Source of the DNA: Sinomonas cellulolyticus
Lineage (GTDB): Bacteria > Actinomycetota > Actinomycetes > Actinomycetales > Micrococcaceae
NCBI RefSeq assembly: GCF_014656475.1
Contig: NZ_BNCM01000012.1
Location: 62,001 to 126,000 of the forward strand
Length of the DNA: 64,000 nucleotides
Direction of reading: 5' to 3'
A program made the position numbers and the translations under genes. Under the pieces are notes generated by a model. That model did no database searches, was not told the DNA's origin, and worked only from the letters and a program-made list of their open reading frames with translations. Positions 24,924 to 33,212 of the stretch are shown in pieces. Position 1 is the stretch's first letter. Every line of letters begins with the position of its first letter.

Positions 24924-25631
24924 TCAGACGGAGCGCAGTACCGAGACCACCTTGCCCATGACGGTTGCCTCGTCGCCGAGGATGGGCTCGTACCGGGTGT
25001 TCTGCGGAAGGAGCCACGTGTGGCCGTCCCGCTGCCGGAAGGTCTTGACGGTGGCCTCGTCCTCGAGCAGCGCGGCGACGATGTCCCCGTTCTCCGCGCT
25101 GTTCTGCCTCCGGACCACGACCCAGTCGCCATCGCAGATCGCGGCGTCGATCATGGAGTCGCCCCGGACCTTGAGCATGAACAGCTCGCCGTAGCCCACG
25201 AGCTGGCGGGGCAGGGGCATCACGTCCTCCACGGACTGCTCCGCCAGGATGGGGCCACCCGCAGCGATGCGTCCGACAAGCGGGACCATGGCAGTGTCCG
25301 CGGCGCTTGCCATGCTCTCGAGGGTGGCTCCCCCCGCTCCGAGCATGGCAGCTGCGCCGTCGGCGCTGATGCTGAGCTCGCCCTCGTCGAGCGTGAGGGG
25401 CATGAGCACCTCCATGGCGCGGGGGCGCTTGGGGTCGCGCCGCAGGTAGCCGAGCTTCTCGAGCTGGCTCAGCTGATGGGTCACGCTCGAGAGGCTCGCG
25501 AGGCCGACCGTGTCTCCGATCTCGCGCATCGACGGCGGGTAGCCCTTCACCCGGACCGAGCGCTGGATCGTCTCGAGGATCCTCTTCTGGCGAGCGGTGA
25601 GCCCTTTCGCCGCCTTGGTCCTTGGTGCCAT
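24924..25631 (-). CDS. lexA: SOS repressor LexA
   Basis: LexA represses DNA-damage genes and cleaves itself when RecA filaments form. The 235-residue protein has an N-terminal winged helix (residues 8-75), the A124-G125 cleavage site (RIAAGG), and the catalytic dyad S159 (RGDSM) and K196 (ATVKTF). The linker is slightly long, as in other actinobacteria. It is divergent from the LysM protein, with two SOS boxes in the 293-bp gap, so it should be autoregulated. Four loci in this window carry matching boxes. Confidence 0.98.
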   Translation of the reverse strand: MAPRTKAAKGLTARQKRILETIQRSVRVKGYPPSMREIGDTVGLASLSSVTHQLSQLEKLGYLRRDPKRPRAMEVLMPLTLDEGELSISADGAAAMLGAGGATLESMASAADTAMVPLVGRIAAGGPILAEQSVEDVMPLPRQLVGYGELFMLKVRGDSMIDAAICDGDWVVVRRQNSAENGDIVAALLEDEATVKTFRQRDGHTWLLPQNTRYEPILGDEATVMGKVVSVLRSV

Positions 25632-25754
25632 TGCGCCCGCCCCTTCGTCCTGCCGCGAAAAATGTCAGACCCCCTGCTCACCGTGTGGTCATGGCGTTGG
25701 CATGGCGGTTGCGAGGAGATATTGCTCCCACGGTAAGCGACTTCGCACACGCTT

Positions 25755-25770
25755 TCAAACATCTGTTCGA
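25755..25770. promoter_or_regulatory. LexA box 1 in the lexA / LysM intergenic region
   Basis: TCAAACATCTGTTCGA matches 11 of 12 fixed positions of TCGAAC-N4-GTTCGA. It is nearer lexA and lies just downstream of a minus-strand TTGTCC (25778-25783), so it probably serves lexA autoregulation. Confidence 0.85.
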
Positions 25771-25820
25771 GCGAGTCTGGACAAGCTTCGCGAACAGGTG
25801 CTAAGAAAGATCACATCAAT

Positions 25821-25836
25821 TCGAAGATCCGTTCGA
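25821..25836. promoter_or_regulatory. LexA box 2 in the lexA / LysM intergenic region
   Basis: TCGAAGATCCGTTCGA matches 11 of 12 fixed positions of the SOS consensus. It lies about 90 nt before the LysM gene and probably controls it. A weaker half-site (CGAACAGGTG) lies between the two boxes. Confidence 0.85.
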
Positions 25837-25924
25837 AATTCTGCCCGACGCGGGGCTGGCGGTTCGTACCTCGTTCGAAGCGCTGGGAAGGCCGGGGGAG
25901 CGGCAGGGCAGGGGAAGGCACACC

Positions 25925-26329
25925 ATGGCACAGGCAAGCGTCGTCGGCCAGCACTCGCGCCGGCATCCCGCTCCGCACCGTTCTGATGCTGCCACGGCCG
26001 CATCGAGCCGCAAGGCGCCGCCGCTGCGGCTCACCCGCCGCGGCCGCGTGGTCCTCATCGTGATTCCTGCGTTCCTCGCCGCGCTTGCACTGCTCGTGGC
26101 CTGGGCCGCTCTCATGGCGCCGGCTCATGCCTCGGCAGAGCACCTTGAAGGGCCGGGAGGCGCGGTGGCGGTCACCGTCCAGCCGGGCGAGTCACTGTGG
26201 ACCATCGCCCAGGAGCGGGTGCCTGACCAGGACCCCCGGGTGACGATCAGCCAGATCCGCGAGCTGAACGACCTGACGGGATCGCGGGTGCTCCCGGGCG
26301 ACCAGATCTTCGTGCCGACGGCGAGCTGA
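25925..26329 (+). CDS. SOS-induced LysM membrane protein (YneA/Rv2719c-type cell division suppressor)
   Basis: A 134-residue protein with a basic cytoplasmic N-terminus, one membrane helix (residues 42-65) and a C-terminal LysM peptidoglycan-binding domain (about 82-131, V-T-V-Q-P-G-E-S-L-W-T-I-A and P-G-D-Q-I-F-V-P). The same architecture divergent from lexA is found in B. subtilis YneA, Corynebacterium DivS and M. tuberculosis Rv2719c, which delay septation during DNA damage. LexA box 2 supports that role. GGGGAAGG upstream is a ribosome binding site. Division suppression is inferred from position and architecture. Confidence 0.88.
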   Translation: MAQASVVGQHSRRHPAPHRSDAATAASSRKAPPLRLTRRGRVVLIVIPAFLAALALLVAWAALMAPAHASAEHLEGPGGAVAVTVQPGESLWTIAQERVPDQDPRVTISQIRELNDLTGSRVLPGDQIFVPTAS

Positions 26330-26469
26330 GACGCTGCTCGCAACCAACGGCTGTGAACCAGCCCTCGGGGCCGGGACGCATGCCGAGCATCTCGCGGAGG
26401 AACTGTCACGAAGGACGCAGGGACAGGCCCGATGCGGGCCGCTGCTGCCGCTGGACGTAGGCTGGACGG

Positions 26470-27591
26470 GTGGATGACCAGCTTGCCCGACTCAACCGGC
26501 TCCCGCTCCGCGACGATCTGCGCGGCCAGCATCCCTACGGAGCCCCGCAGCTCGACGTCCCCATTCAGCTCAACGTGAATGAGAACACGCATGGGGTCCC
26601 GGAGGAGGTCCAAGAGGCCATCGTCGATGCCGTGCGCTCAGTGGCGTCGGGGCTGAACCGGTATCCGGACCGGGAGTTCACCCAGCTGCGCACCGCGCTC
26701 GCGGAGTACCTCGGCCACGGGCTCGTCCCCGAGCAGCTGTGGGCAGCCAACGGATCGAATGAGGTGCTCCAGCAGATCCTCCAAGCGTTCGGCGGCCCGG
26801 GGAGGTCGGCGCTCGGCTTCCCGCCCACGTACTCGATGTACCCGCTGCTCGCCGCAGGCACGGGGACCGCCTACCTCAAGGGCGTCCGCGCCGACGACTT
26901 CGAGCTGACGGCGGGCTCCGCCGCCCGCCAGGTGCGGGACCTGGCGCCGAACGTCGTCTTCCTCTGCTCCCCGAACAACCCGACCGGCACAGCTCTGGGG
27001 CTCGACGTGGTGGAGGCCGTGTATGAGGCCGGCGAGGCGAGCCAGGCCGTCGTGATCGTGGACGAGGCCTATGCCGAATTCGCCCACGCGGACACGGAGA
27101 GCGCGCTCGCGCTCCTGCCGGGCCGCACGCGCCTCGTCGTCACCAGGACCATGAGCAAGGCCTTCGCCCTCGCCGGAGCCCGTCTCGGCTACCTTGCGGC
27201 GGCACCGGAGGTCGTGGATGCCCTCCGTCTGGTCCGCCTTCCGTATCACCTCTCAGCCATCACCCAGGCGACGGCCCTCGCGGCCCTGCGGCATCGTGAG
27301 TCCCTCATGGCGGAGGTCGAGGAGATCAAACACCAGCGCGACCGCATCGTCAAGGAACTAGAGCGCATGGGACTCGAGCCCGCCTCGTCGGATTCCAACT
27401 TCGTGTTCTTCTCCGGTCTCGAGGATCCGCAGCGGATCTGGAAGGGCCTGCTGGACGCCGGAGTGATCGTCCGGGATGTGGGAATCCCCGGAAGCCTCCG
27501 GGTCACCGCGGGGACGGCATACGAGACCACGGCGTTCCTCACGCGCCTCGAGGAGCTGCTCGCCGCAGAAGGACGCCTGCCGGTTGCCTAG
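26470..27591 (+). CDS. hisC: histidinol-phosphate aminotransferase
   Basis: HisC transfers an amino group from glutamate to imidazole-acetol phosphate in histidine synthesis. The 373-residue fold-type I PLP enzyme has the Schiff-base lysine K230 (TMSKAFALAG), NPNNPTGT-like C-S-P-N-N-P-T-G-T and V-D-E-A-Y. It starts at GTG 26470, 6 nt after TAGGCT (26458-26463), without a Shine-Dalgarno sequence, predicting a leaderless mRNA. hisB, hisH and hisA follow, forming the typical actinobacterial his segment. No his leader peptide or T-box was seen. Confidence 0.97.
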   Translation: MDDQLARLNRLPLRDDLRGQHPYGAPQLDVPIQLNVNENTHGVPEEVQEAIVDAVRSVASGLNRYPDREFTQLRTALAEYLGHGLVPEQLWAANGSNEVLQQILQAFGGPGRSALGFPPTYSMYPLLAAGTGTAYLKGVRADDFELTAGSAARQVRDLAPNVVFLCSPNNPTGTALGLDVVEAVYEAGEASQAVVIVDEAYAEFAHADTESALALLPGRTRLVVTRTMSKAFALAGARLGYLAAAPEVVDALRLVRLPYHLSAITQATALAALRHRESLMAEVEEIKHQRDRIVKELERMGLEPASSDSNFVFFSGLEDPQRIWKGLLDAGVIVRDVGIPGSLRVTAGTAYETTAFLTRLEELLAAEGRLPVA

Positions 27592-27639
27592 AATGGGTAT
27601 GCACCCACTTGCCGACTCCTGATCGAAGGATATCCAGCC

Positions 27640-28272
27640 ATGAGCACCGAGCTGCAGACCGCGCCCGTGACCGAGCGGACTGCGCGGATGGAGCGCACGA
27701 CGAGCGAGTCCTCCGTGCTCGTCGAGATCAACCTCGACGGCACAGGCCGTTCGGACATCTCCAGCAGCGTCCCGTTCTATGACCACATGCTCACGGCGCT
27801 CTCCAAGCACTCGCTCATCGACCTCACGGTCAAGGCGACAGGGGACACGCACATCGACGTCCACCACACCGTCGAGGACATCGCCATCACGTTCGGCGAG
27901 GTCCTGAAGCAGGCTCTCGGCACCAAGGCCGGCATCCGGCGGTTCGGCGAGGCCTCGGTTCCGCTGGACGAGGCGCTCGCGCACGCCGTCGTGGATGTCT
28001 CGGGCCGCCCCTACCTCGTGCACTCCGGAGAGCCGGCAGGGCAGGAGTACCACCTCATCGGCGGCCACTTCACAGGGTCCCTCACGCGCCACGTCTTCGA
28101 GGCGATCACCCTCCACGCCGGGATCTGCCTGCACATGACGGTGCTCGCCGGCCGCGACCCGCACCACATCGTGGAGGCACAGTTCAAGGCGTTCGCGCGC
28201 GCCCTGCGCGCCGCGGTCGAGCCGGACCCGCGGATCGGCTCGGCGATCCCGTCCACGAAGGGCGCGCTGTGA
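27640..28272 (+). CDS. hisB: imidazoleglycerol-phosphate dehydratase
   Basis: HisB dehydrates imidazole glycerol phosphate. This 210-residue protein is the monofunctional type without phosphatase domain. It has the metal-binding His motifs [21 protein letters not shown] and [22 protein letters not shown] precedes the ATG. TAGAAT (27589-27594), which contains the hisC stop codon, is a plausible internal promoter. The hisH start overlaps the hisB stop (GTGA). Confidence 0.97.
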   Translation: MSTELQTAPVTERTARMERTTSESSVLVEINLDGTGRSDISSSVPFYDHMLTALSKHSLIDLTVKATGDTHIDVHHTVEDIAITFGEVLKQALGTKAGIRRFGEASVPLDEALAHAVVDVSGRPYLVHSGEPAGQEYHLIGGHFTGSLTRHVFEAITLHAGICLHMTVLAGRDPHHIVEAQFKAFARALRAAVEPDPRIGSAIPSTKGAL

Positions 28273-29054
28273 CGGCCGCCCCCGACGCGCTCCCCGAGGC
28301 TCCCGAAGGCACCGAGGGGGCAGTGGTCGTAGACCCGCGGCACGTCGATCCCCGCCACACCGGCGAGAAGGAGGCCGACCCGCAGGGGCGCCCAACCGTC
28401 GTCGTACTCGACTACGGCTCCGGCAACGTCCGCTCCGCGGTGCGCGCGCTCGAGCGGGCCGGTGCCGCCGTCACGCTCAGCGCCAAGGCCGAGGACGCAC
28501 TCCACGCGGACGGCCTCGTCGTCCCTGGAGTGGGCGCCTTCGCGACCGTCATGGACGAACTCAGGGCCGTCGACGCGCTGAGGATCATCGGACGCAGGGT
28601 GGCCGGCGGGCGCCCCGTGCTGGCCATCTGCGTCGGGCTGCAGGTCATGTTCGAGAAGGGCATCGAGCACGGAGTCGAGGCCGAGGGCCTTGGAGAGTGG
28701 CCCGGCACGGTCGAGCTGCTGCCGGCCAAGGTCGTTCCGCACATGGGCTGGAACACGGTTTCCGTTCCCGAGGGGTCCAAACTGTTCGCCGGGATCGAGG
28801 ACGAGCGGTTCTACTTCGTGCACTCCTACGGGGTGCAGTCGTGGAATTTCGAGGTGGCGCAGCCGCGCATGGAGCCCCCGCTCGTGACATGGAGCGAGCA
28901 CGGCGCGCCATTCGTCGCCGCCGTCGAGAACGGGCCCCTGTGCGCGACCCAGTTCCACCCGGAGAAGTCCGGCGACGCGGGGGCCCGGCTCCTGCGCAAC
29001 TGGGTGGAGTCGCTGCGGAAGCCGGGGCGCGAGACCGCCGCCGAGGACTCCTGA
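28269..29054 (+). CDS. hisH: imidazole glycerol phosphate synthase glutaminase subunit
   Basis: HisH hydrolyses glutamine and passes ammonia to HisF. It is a class I glutamine amidotransferase with nucleophile C121 (ICVGLQ) and H230/E232 (FHPEK). From the GTG overlapping the hisB stop the protein has 261 residues, about 45 more than usual before [11 protein letters not shown]. This extension is acidic and Pro-rich; either it is real or a later start is used. hisF, its partner, is not in the window. Confidence 0.95.
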   Translation: MTAAPDALPEAPEGTEGAVVVDPRHVDPRHTGEKEADPQGRPTVVVLDYGSGNVRSAVRALERAGAAVTLSAKAEDALHADGLVVPGVGAFATVMDELRAVDALRIIGRRVAGGRPVLAICVGLQVMFEKGIEHGVEAEGLGEWPGTVELLPAKVVPHMGWNTVSVPEGSKLFAGIEDERFYFVHSYGVQSWNFEVAQPRMEPPLVTWSEHGAPFVAAVENGPLCATQFHPEKSGDAGARLLRNWVESLRKPGRETAAEDS

Positions 29055-29057
29055 CGC

Positions 29058-29216
29058 ATGTGGTCGGTCCTGCTGTTCGGCCTCGCCGGACTCCTGGTCG
29101 GAGGCGCCCTGTCCTTCCGGAGCCAGGGACTGCCCAACTGGACGTGGGTCTCGTTCGGGGCGCTCGCCGCCGCCGCCCTCGTGGCGGCCTACCTGCTGAC
29201 GCTCCCGGCGAGCTGA
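29058..29216 (+). CDS. 52-residue membrane protein between hisH and hisA
   Basis: The ATG 3 nt after the hisH stop opens a frame of 52 codons made almost entirely of two hydrophobic helices (about residues 2-20 and 29-49) joined by a short loop with R, S, Q and N. Codon third positions are strongly G/C, as in real genes here. The tight spacing indicates co-translation with hisH. Function unknown. A small membrane protein at this place is plausible for an assembly or anchoring role, but nothing links it to histidine synthesis except position. Confidence 0.72.
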   Translation: MWSVLLFGLAGLLVGGALSFRSQGLPNWTWVSFGALAAAALVAAYLLTLPAS

Positions 29217-29279
29217 GCCGCCGCCGCACCGCACCCGAACGCGTGGGACAGCCTCACGCGCCAAACCGAGGGAGAGACC

Positions 29280-30020
29280 GTGACCCAAGAGGAGCCGATC
29301 CTCGAACTGCTGCCCGCCGTCGACATCGTGGACGGCCAGGCGGTACGACTCGTCCAAGGCGAGGCCGGGAGCGAGACCGGCTATGGCTCGCCGCTCGACG
29401 CCGCGCATGCGTGGCAGGACGCCGGGGCCGAATGGGTCCACCTCGTGGACCTCGACGCCGCCTTCGGCCGGGGCGACAACCGGGCCCTCATCGCCGAGGT
29501 CGTCAAGAGCCTTGCCCTCAAGGTCGAGCTCTCCGGCGGCCTGCGGGACGATGCCTCCCTCGAAGCAGCCCTCGACCTCGGCGTCGCGCGCGTGAACCTC
29601 GGCACCGCGGCCATCGAGGACCCGGAATGGACCGCCCGGGCGATCGCCCGCCACGGTGACCGGATCGCCGTCGGCCTGGACGTCCGCGGCACCACTCTTG
29701 CCGGGCGCGGCTGGACCAAGGAGGGCGGCGACCTCTGGGAGGTCCTGGCCCGGCTGGAAGACGCGGGATGCGCCCGCTACGTCGTGACGGACGTGACGAA
29801 GGACGGCACGCTGCGCGGACCGAACGTCGAGCTCCTCACCCAGATGTGCCAGCGGACGGACCGGCCCGTCGTCGCGTCCGGAGGCATCTCGAGCCTCGAC
29901 GACCTCCGTGCCCTCCGCGCGCTCGTGCCGCTCGGCGTCGAAGGTGCGATCGTGGGCAAGGCGCTCTACTCCGGCAAGTTCACGCTTCCGGAGGCGCTCG
30001 ACATTGCTGGACGGCGCTGA
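29280..30020 (+). CDS. priA: phosphoribosyl isomerase (HisA/PriA)
   Basis: This 246-residue TIM barrel isomerises ProFAR to PRFAR in histidine synthesis. In actinobacteria the orthologue PriA often also does the TrpF step of tryptophan synthesis. The catalytic aspartates are D15 (AVDIVDG) and D175 (VTDVTKDGT), with phosphate-binding glycines in LSGGLRD and ASGGIS. GAGGGAGAG precedes the GTG. Dual activity cannot be decided without knowing whether a trpF exists elsewhere. The sseB-like gene begins directly after its stop. Confidence 0.95.
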   Translation: MTQEEPILELLPAVDIVDGQAVRLVQGEAGSETGYGSPLDAAHAWQDAGAEWVHLVDLDAAFGRGDNRALIAEVVKSLALKVELSGGLRDDASLEAALDLGVARVNLGTAAIEDPEWTARAIARHGDRIAVGLDVRGTTLAGRGWTKEGGDLWEVLARLEDAGCARYVVTDVTKDGTLRGPNVELLTQMCQRTDRPVVASGGISSLDDLRALRALVPLGVEGAIVGKALYSGKFTLPEALDIAGRR

Positions 30021-30944
30021 GTGGCTCACGGTCACCACGGGTCGGCCGCAGCTGGGCACGGTCACGGCGCGGAAGGTGAGCCCCACGCAGGTCAGCGCCA
30101 CCTTCCCGGGCACATTGCCGCAGCGCTGAAGCGTGCCGGCGGCCCGGCCGACTCGGCGGGGCGCGAATGGGCCGGCCGCGACCTTAGCGGCGAGGGGAAC
30201 CCCCTCCACCGGTTCGACGCGGACGACGGCGCCTCGGACCCCGGGGTGGCCGAGGCCCTCGCCGCACTCCTGGAGGGGAGAGGGGACGAGGCCGGCGTGC
30301 ACCGTGCCCTCGCCACAGCGCGGGTGTTCGTCGCGGTCGTGGCGAGCCTCGCCGAGGGCGGCTTGGGCGAGCACGGGTTCGCCGAGGACAAGGAGGCGGA
30401 CATGGCCCTCGTGACCATCGCCGCCCCGGACGGGCGCAAGGCCCTCCCTGTCTTCACCTCCGTTGCGCGGCTCGAGGCCTGGCACCGAGAGGCCCGGCCC
30501 GTCGCGGTGTTCGCGCCCCGCGCGGCGCTCTCTGCCGTCGCCGAGGGTGCCGAGCTCCTCGTCCTCGACCCCGGCGCCGAGCTGACCTTCGTGCTCCGGC
30601 GTCCCGCCGTGTGGGCGCTCGCCCAGCAGCGCGAGTGGACGCCGTCCTACACCGACGCATCGCTCGTGGCCGACGTGGAGGCAGCCGCCGCGGGCCTTCC
30701 GCACGTGCGCGGGATCGAGATCTCCCCGGGCACCGGCGTCGCCTCCCGCGACGCATCCGGACGGGTCGTGGGGGGCGGCGGCCACGGCCCGGAGCTGCGC
30801 CTCACCCTCGCGCTCGCGCCCGGGTTGCCTCCCGAGGCGGTGCGTGAGACCGTGTCAGAGCTGAACGGCAGGCTCGCCGGCAGCGCACGGTTCGCGGAGG
30901 CCGTGGACTCGATCGAGCTCAAGGTCCGTCCCGCCGCCAGCTGA
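30021..30944 (+). CDS. SseB family protein
   Basis: A 307-residue protein with the SseB N-terminal domain (about residues 75-200). It shows ALATARVFVAV, D-M-A-L-V-T-I-A-A-P-D-G-R-K-A-L-P-V-F-T-S and L-x-L-D-P-G-A-E patterns. The first 60 residues are His/Gly/Ala-rich and look disordered. SseB proteins have been tied to sulfur-related enzymes in enteric bacteria, but the role in actinobacteria is unknown; it commonly sits after hisA/priA. The GTG start directly abuts the hisA stop, so co-translation is likely; a later start is possible. Confidence 0.85.
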   Translation: MAHGHHGSAAAGHGHGAEGEPHAGQRHLPGHIAAALKRAGGPADSAGREWAGRDLSGEGNPLHRFDADDGASDPGVAEALAALLEGRGDEAGVHRALATARVFVAVVASLAEGGLGEHGFAEDKEADMALVTIAAPDGRKALPVFTSVARLEAWHREARPVAVFAPRAALSAVAEGAELLVLDPGAELTFVLRRPAVWALAQQREWTPSYTDASLVADVEAAAAGLPHVRGIEISPGTGVASRDASGRVVGGGGHGPELRLTLALAPGLPPEAVRETVSELNGRLAGSARFAEAVDSIELKVRPAAS

Positions 30945-30991
30945 CCTCCGCCCGCCACCCCGGGCGGTGCACGTGAAGAGGACCACCACCC

Positions 30992-32305
30992 ATGGACTTC
31001 GCCCAGTACGGGCTGCTGTGGCGCCGGAAGGAGATCCGCCGCCTCCTGATTGTCGCCATGGTGGCACGGCTCCCGCACTCCGCCGCCGGTGTCCTGCTGA
31101 CCCTGCACGTCGTCCAGACACTGGGTCTGGGCTACGCCGCCGCGGGCGCCGTCGCCGCCGTCCTGACCATAGGCATCGCCCTCGGGGCTCCGTGGCGCGG
31201 CCGCCGCGTGGACACGGTCGGACTGAGGGCCGCCCTCATCCCGTCCGTCCTCGCTGAGGCGGTCGTATGGGGCGTCGCCCCGCACTTGAGCTACCCGCTC
31301 CTGCTGGTCGCGGCCCTCGTGGGCGGACTCTTCGCCCTCCCCGTCTTCTCCGTCGTCCGCCAGTCCCTCGGCGCCATGACCGCGGCGGCACAGCGGCGCA
31401 CCGCCTTCGCGCTCGACTCGATCGGTACGGAAGTGACCTTCATGGTGGGGCCGGCCATCGCGGCCGTCGTCGGGGTCACCTTCTCAACCGTGTGGGGCAT
31501 CACCGCAGTCGGTGCCTCGGCGGCGCTCGCGGGCCTCGCCCTCATGTGGTTCAACCCGCCCACCCGGTCAGGCCAGCCGGGCGCGATGCCCGCAGACGCC
31601 GTCGCCCCGGCAGGGGAGTGGTCGGACCTCCCGTCGGGACCGGAGTCGGCTGAGTCGCCGGCTCCGGCGGAGGTGGCTGCCGGCCAGGCCGACGGCGCGT
31701 CCGGGCTGCGGCGCCTCTTCGGGCGGATGCGGGGCGGGGCCCGGTGGGTGACCGTGGCGGTCATCGTGGTCCTGGCCGCTGGCGCCGGTGCTGGAATGGT
31801 GCTCTCCGGCACAGATGTGGGGATCGTCGCGGTGCTGCGGGCGCACGGCGAGGGCGTGCAGCTCGGCGTCGTGTTCTTCTTCTGGTGCTTCGCCTCGCTC
31901 ATCGGCGGCCTCGTGTACGGGGCGATGCGCCGGCCCGTCTCGCCGCTCGTCCTGCTGGGCGGCATGGGCGCGCTGACCATCCCGATGGGATTCGCCCACG
32001 ACACAACCAGCCTGAGCCTGCTCTCCATCCTTCCGGGCCTCCTGTGCGCTCCGACGCTCTCGGCTGCCTCGGAGAAGGTGGCGGAGCTCGTCCGGGAGGA
32101 TCGGCGAGGAGAGGCCATGGGCTGGTACGGATCGGCGCTCACGGCGGGAACTGCACTCGGCGCGCCGCTGACGGGCACGATGATCGACGCAATCGGGCCC
32201 TGGGCAGGCTTCGTGGGCATCGGGGCGGCTGGCGCCCTGCTGTCCGCCGCCGGGGTCGCCGCTCAGAGCGCACGACGGCGGCGCTCACCGCGACCTGTCG
32301 GCTGA
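30992..32305 (+). CDS. major facilitator superfamily transporter
   Basis: A 437-residue membrane protein with about twelve helices in two groups of six, separated by a polar Pro/Ser-rich loop (about residues 190-245). The first loop after helix 2 has the A-P-W-R-G-R-R-V-D variant of the MFS motif A. The substrate is unknown; the overall look is that of a drug or metabolite exporter. It follows the sseB-like gene after 47 nt with GAAGAGGA as a ribosome binding site, so it may belong to the same transcript. The 128-nt gap to the convergent DUF1844 gene holds only a weak hairpin (GCGGA-AGGC-TCCGC). Confidence 0.9.
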   Translation: MDFAQYGLLWRRKEIRRLLIVAMVARLPHSAAGVLLTLHVVQTLGLGYAAAGAVAAVLTIGIALGAPWRGRRVDTVGLRAALIPSVLAEAVVWGVAPHLSYPLLLVAALVGGLFALPVFSVVRQSLGAMTAAAQRRTAFALDSIGTEVTFMVGPAIAAVVGVTFSTVWGITAVGASAALAGLALMWFNPPTRSGQPGAMPADAVAPAGEWSDLPSGPESAESPAPAEVAAGQADGASGLRRLFGRMRGGARWVTVAVIVVLAAGAGAGMVLSGTDVGIVAVLRAHGEGVQLGVVFFFWCFASLIGGLVYGAMRRPVSPLVLLGGMGALTIPMGFAHDTTSLSLLSILPGLLCAPTLSAASEKVAELVREDRRGEAMGWYGSALTAGTALGAPLTGTMIDAIGPWAGFVGIGAAGALLSAAGVAAQSARRRRSPRPVG

Positions 32306-32434
32306 CAGCGCACTGGGGTGGCGGGAATCGGCTCACGGCGTGGACTGACGGGGTGAGGCTGACGTGTTCCCCGCCAAGCGGAAGGCTCCGCGCCGGTCAA
32401 AGGCGGGGCCAGCTGGCGAGCGGCGGAGCCGGCG

Positions 32435-32863
32435 CTAGTTGACCGGTCCGGTGTACTTCTCCCCCGGACCCTTGCCGGGCTCGTCCTGGATGGCTGAGGC
32501 CTCGCGGAACGCGAGCTGGAGCGAGCGGAGCCCGTCGCGCAACGGCCCTGCATGCTGGGAGCCGATCTCGGGGGCCGCGGCGGTGACCAGGCCGGCCAGC
32601 GCTGTGATGAGCTTGCGGGCCTCATCGAGGTCCTTGAGATCCTGGGCGTCAGGGCCGTCTGCGAGCCCGCACTTGACTGCCGCCGCGCTCATGAGGTGCA
32701 CCGCGGTGGTCGTGATGACCTCGACGGCGGCGACCTCGGCGATGTCACGCACCTCGGCGCTCACATCGGGAGAGGCTTCGGCGGCGTGCCCTCCGTCGTC
32801 ACCGAAGCTGTGCCGGTGGGTCTGGTCGCTGGGGGCAGGGGAGTTCGGGCTGGTGCTGCTCAT
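32435..32863 (-). CDS. DUF1844 domain protein
   Basis: A 142-residue conserved protein of unknown function. A polar Ser/His-rich start of about 35 residues precedes a helical domain (D-I-A-E-V-A-A-V-E-V-I-T-T-T-A-V-H-L-M-S-A-A-A-V-K in shorter runs, then D-L-x-E-A-R-K-L-I-T-A-L-A-G-L). This is the DUF1844 pattern found next to infC in actinobacteria. The start at 32863 (M-S-S-T-S) is chosen because the conserved part follows it; the frame is open further upstream through the infC leader on the opposite strand. Confidence 0.88.
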   Translation of the reverse strand: MSSTSPNSPAPSDQTHRHSFGDDGGHAAEASPDVSAEVRDIAEVAAVEVITTTAVHLMSAAAVKCGLADGPDAQDLKDLDEARKLITALAGLVTAAAPEIGSQHAGPLRDGLRSLQLAFREASAIQDEPGKGPGEKYTGPVN

Positions 32864-32962
32864 GCTGCTAAGCTTGGCACAGACCGACTGGATGTCGTGA
32901 CCAGTGTGATCAGCCAGACGGGACCCATCAGCAGCATCCCGCGGAGCTCGCGGCCGTGCCTG

Positions 32963-32993
32963 TTGTGGGTTTCGTGCGTTCACCCTGTACAAT
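32963..32993 (+). promoter_or_regulatory. promoter of the infC-rpmI-rplT operon
   Basis: TTGTGG (32963-32968), 19 bp, then TACAAT (32988-32993, 5 of 6 to TATAAT). Transcription would begin near 33000, giving a leader of about 210 nt before infC. The rest of the 349-nt gap to the DUF1844 gene holds several GC-rich inverted repeats, including GCGGC-GCAT-GCCGC. Confidence 0.65.
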
Positions 32994-33134
32994 CGATTGA
33001 TAGTTTGCAAGCGGAGATCTCTCCCACCTGTCGGCGTCCGAGCCTCTGGCCGGAAAGCTGCCGGGTACTCAGGTTGGCCGGTGCGGCGCATGCCGCTCCG
33101 AGCACGCGCACCCCGCGGGGAATGCGCGCCATCC

Positions 33135-33168
33135 GAGGCCTCCGATTGCACCGGCAATCGGGGGCCTT
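33135..33168 (+). terminator. attenuator-like hairpin in the infC leader
   Basis: A 14-bp stem (33135-33148 with 33155-33168, G-U pairs allowed) with loop CACCGG is followed by CCTTGTTG. It ends 44 nt before the infC start. Its place in a long leader suggests transcription attenuation of the IF3/L35/L20 operon, which is autoregulated in other bacteria by different leader structures. No alternative antiterminator pairing was established. Confidence 0.65.
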
Positions 33169-33212
33169 CCTTGTTGCCGGGGACGTCCGTCACCAAGTAC
33201 AGGAGCTTGAAC

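Noticed and set aside
26330..26469. A histidine attenuator before hisC
   Set aside because: No run of histidine codons or paired hairpins was found; only a small hairpin (GGCCCG-ATG-CGGGCC) near 26426-26440 and a leaderless promoter element.
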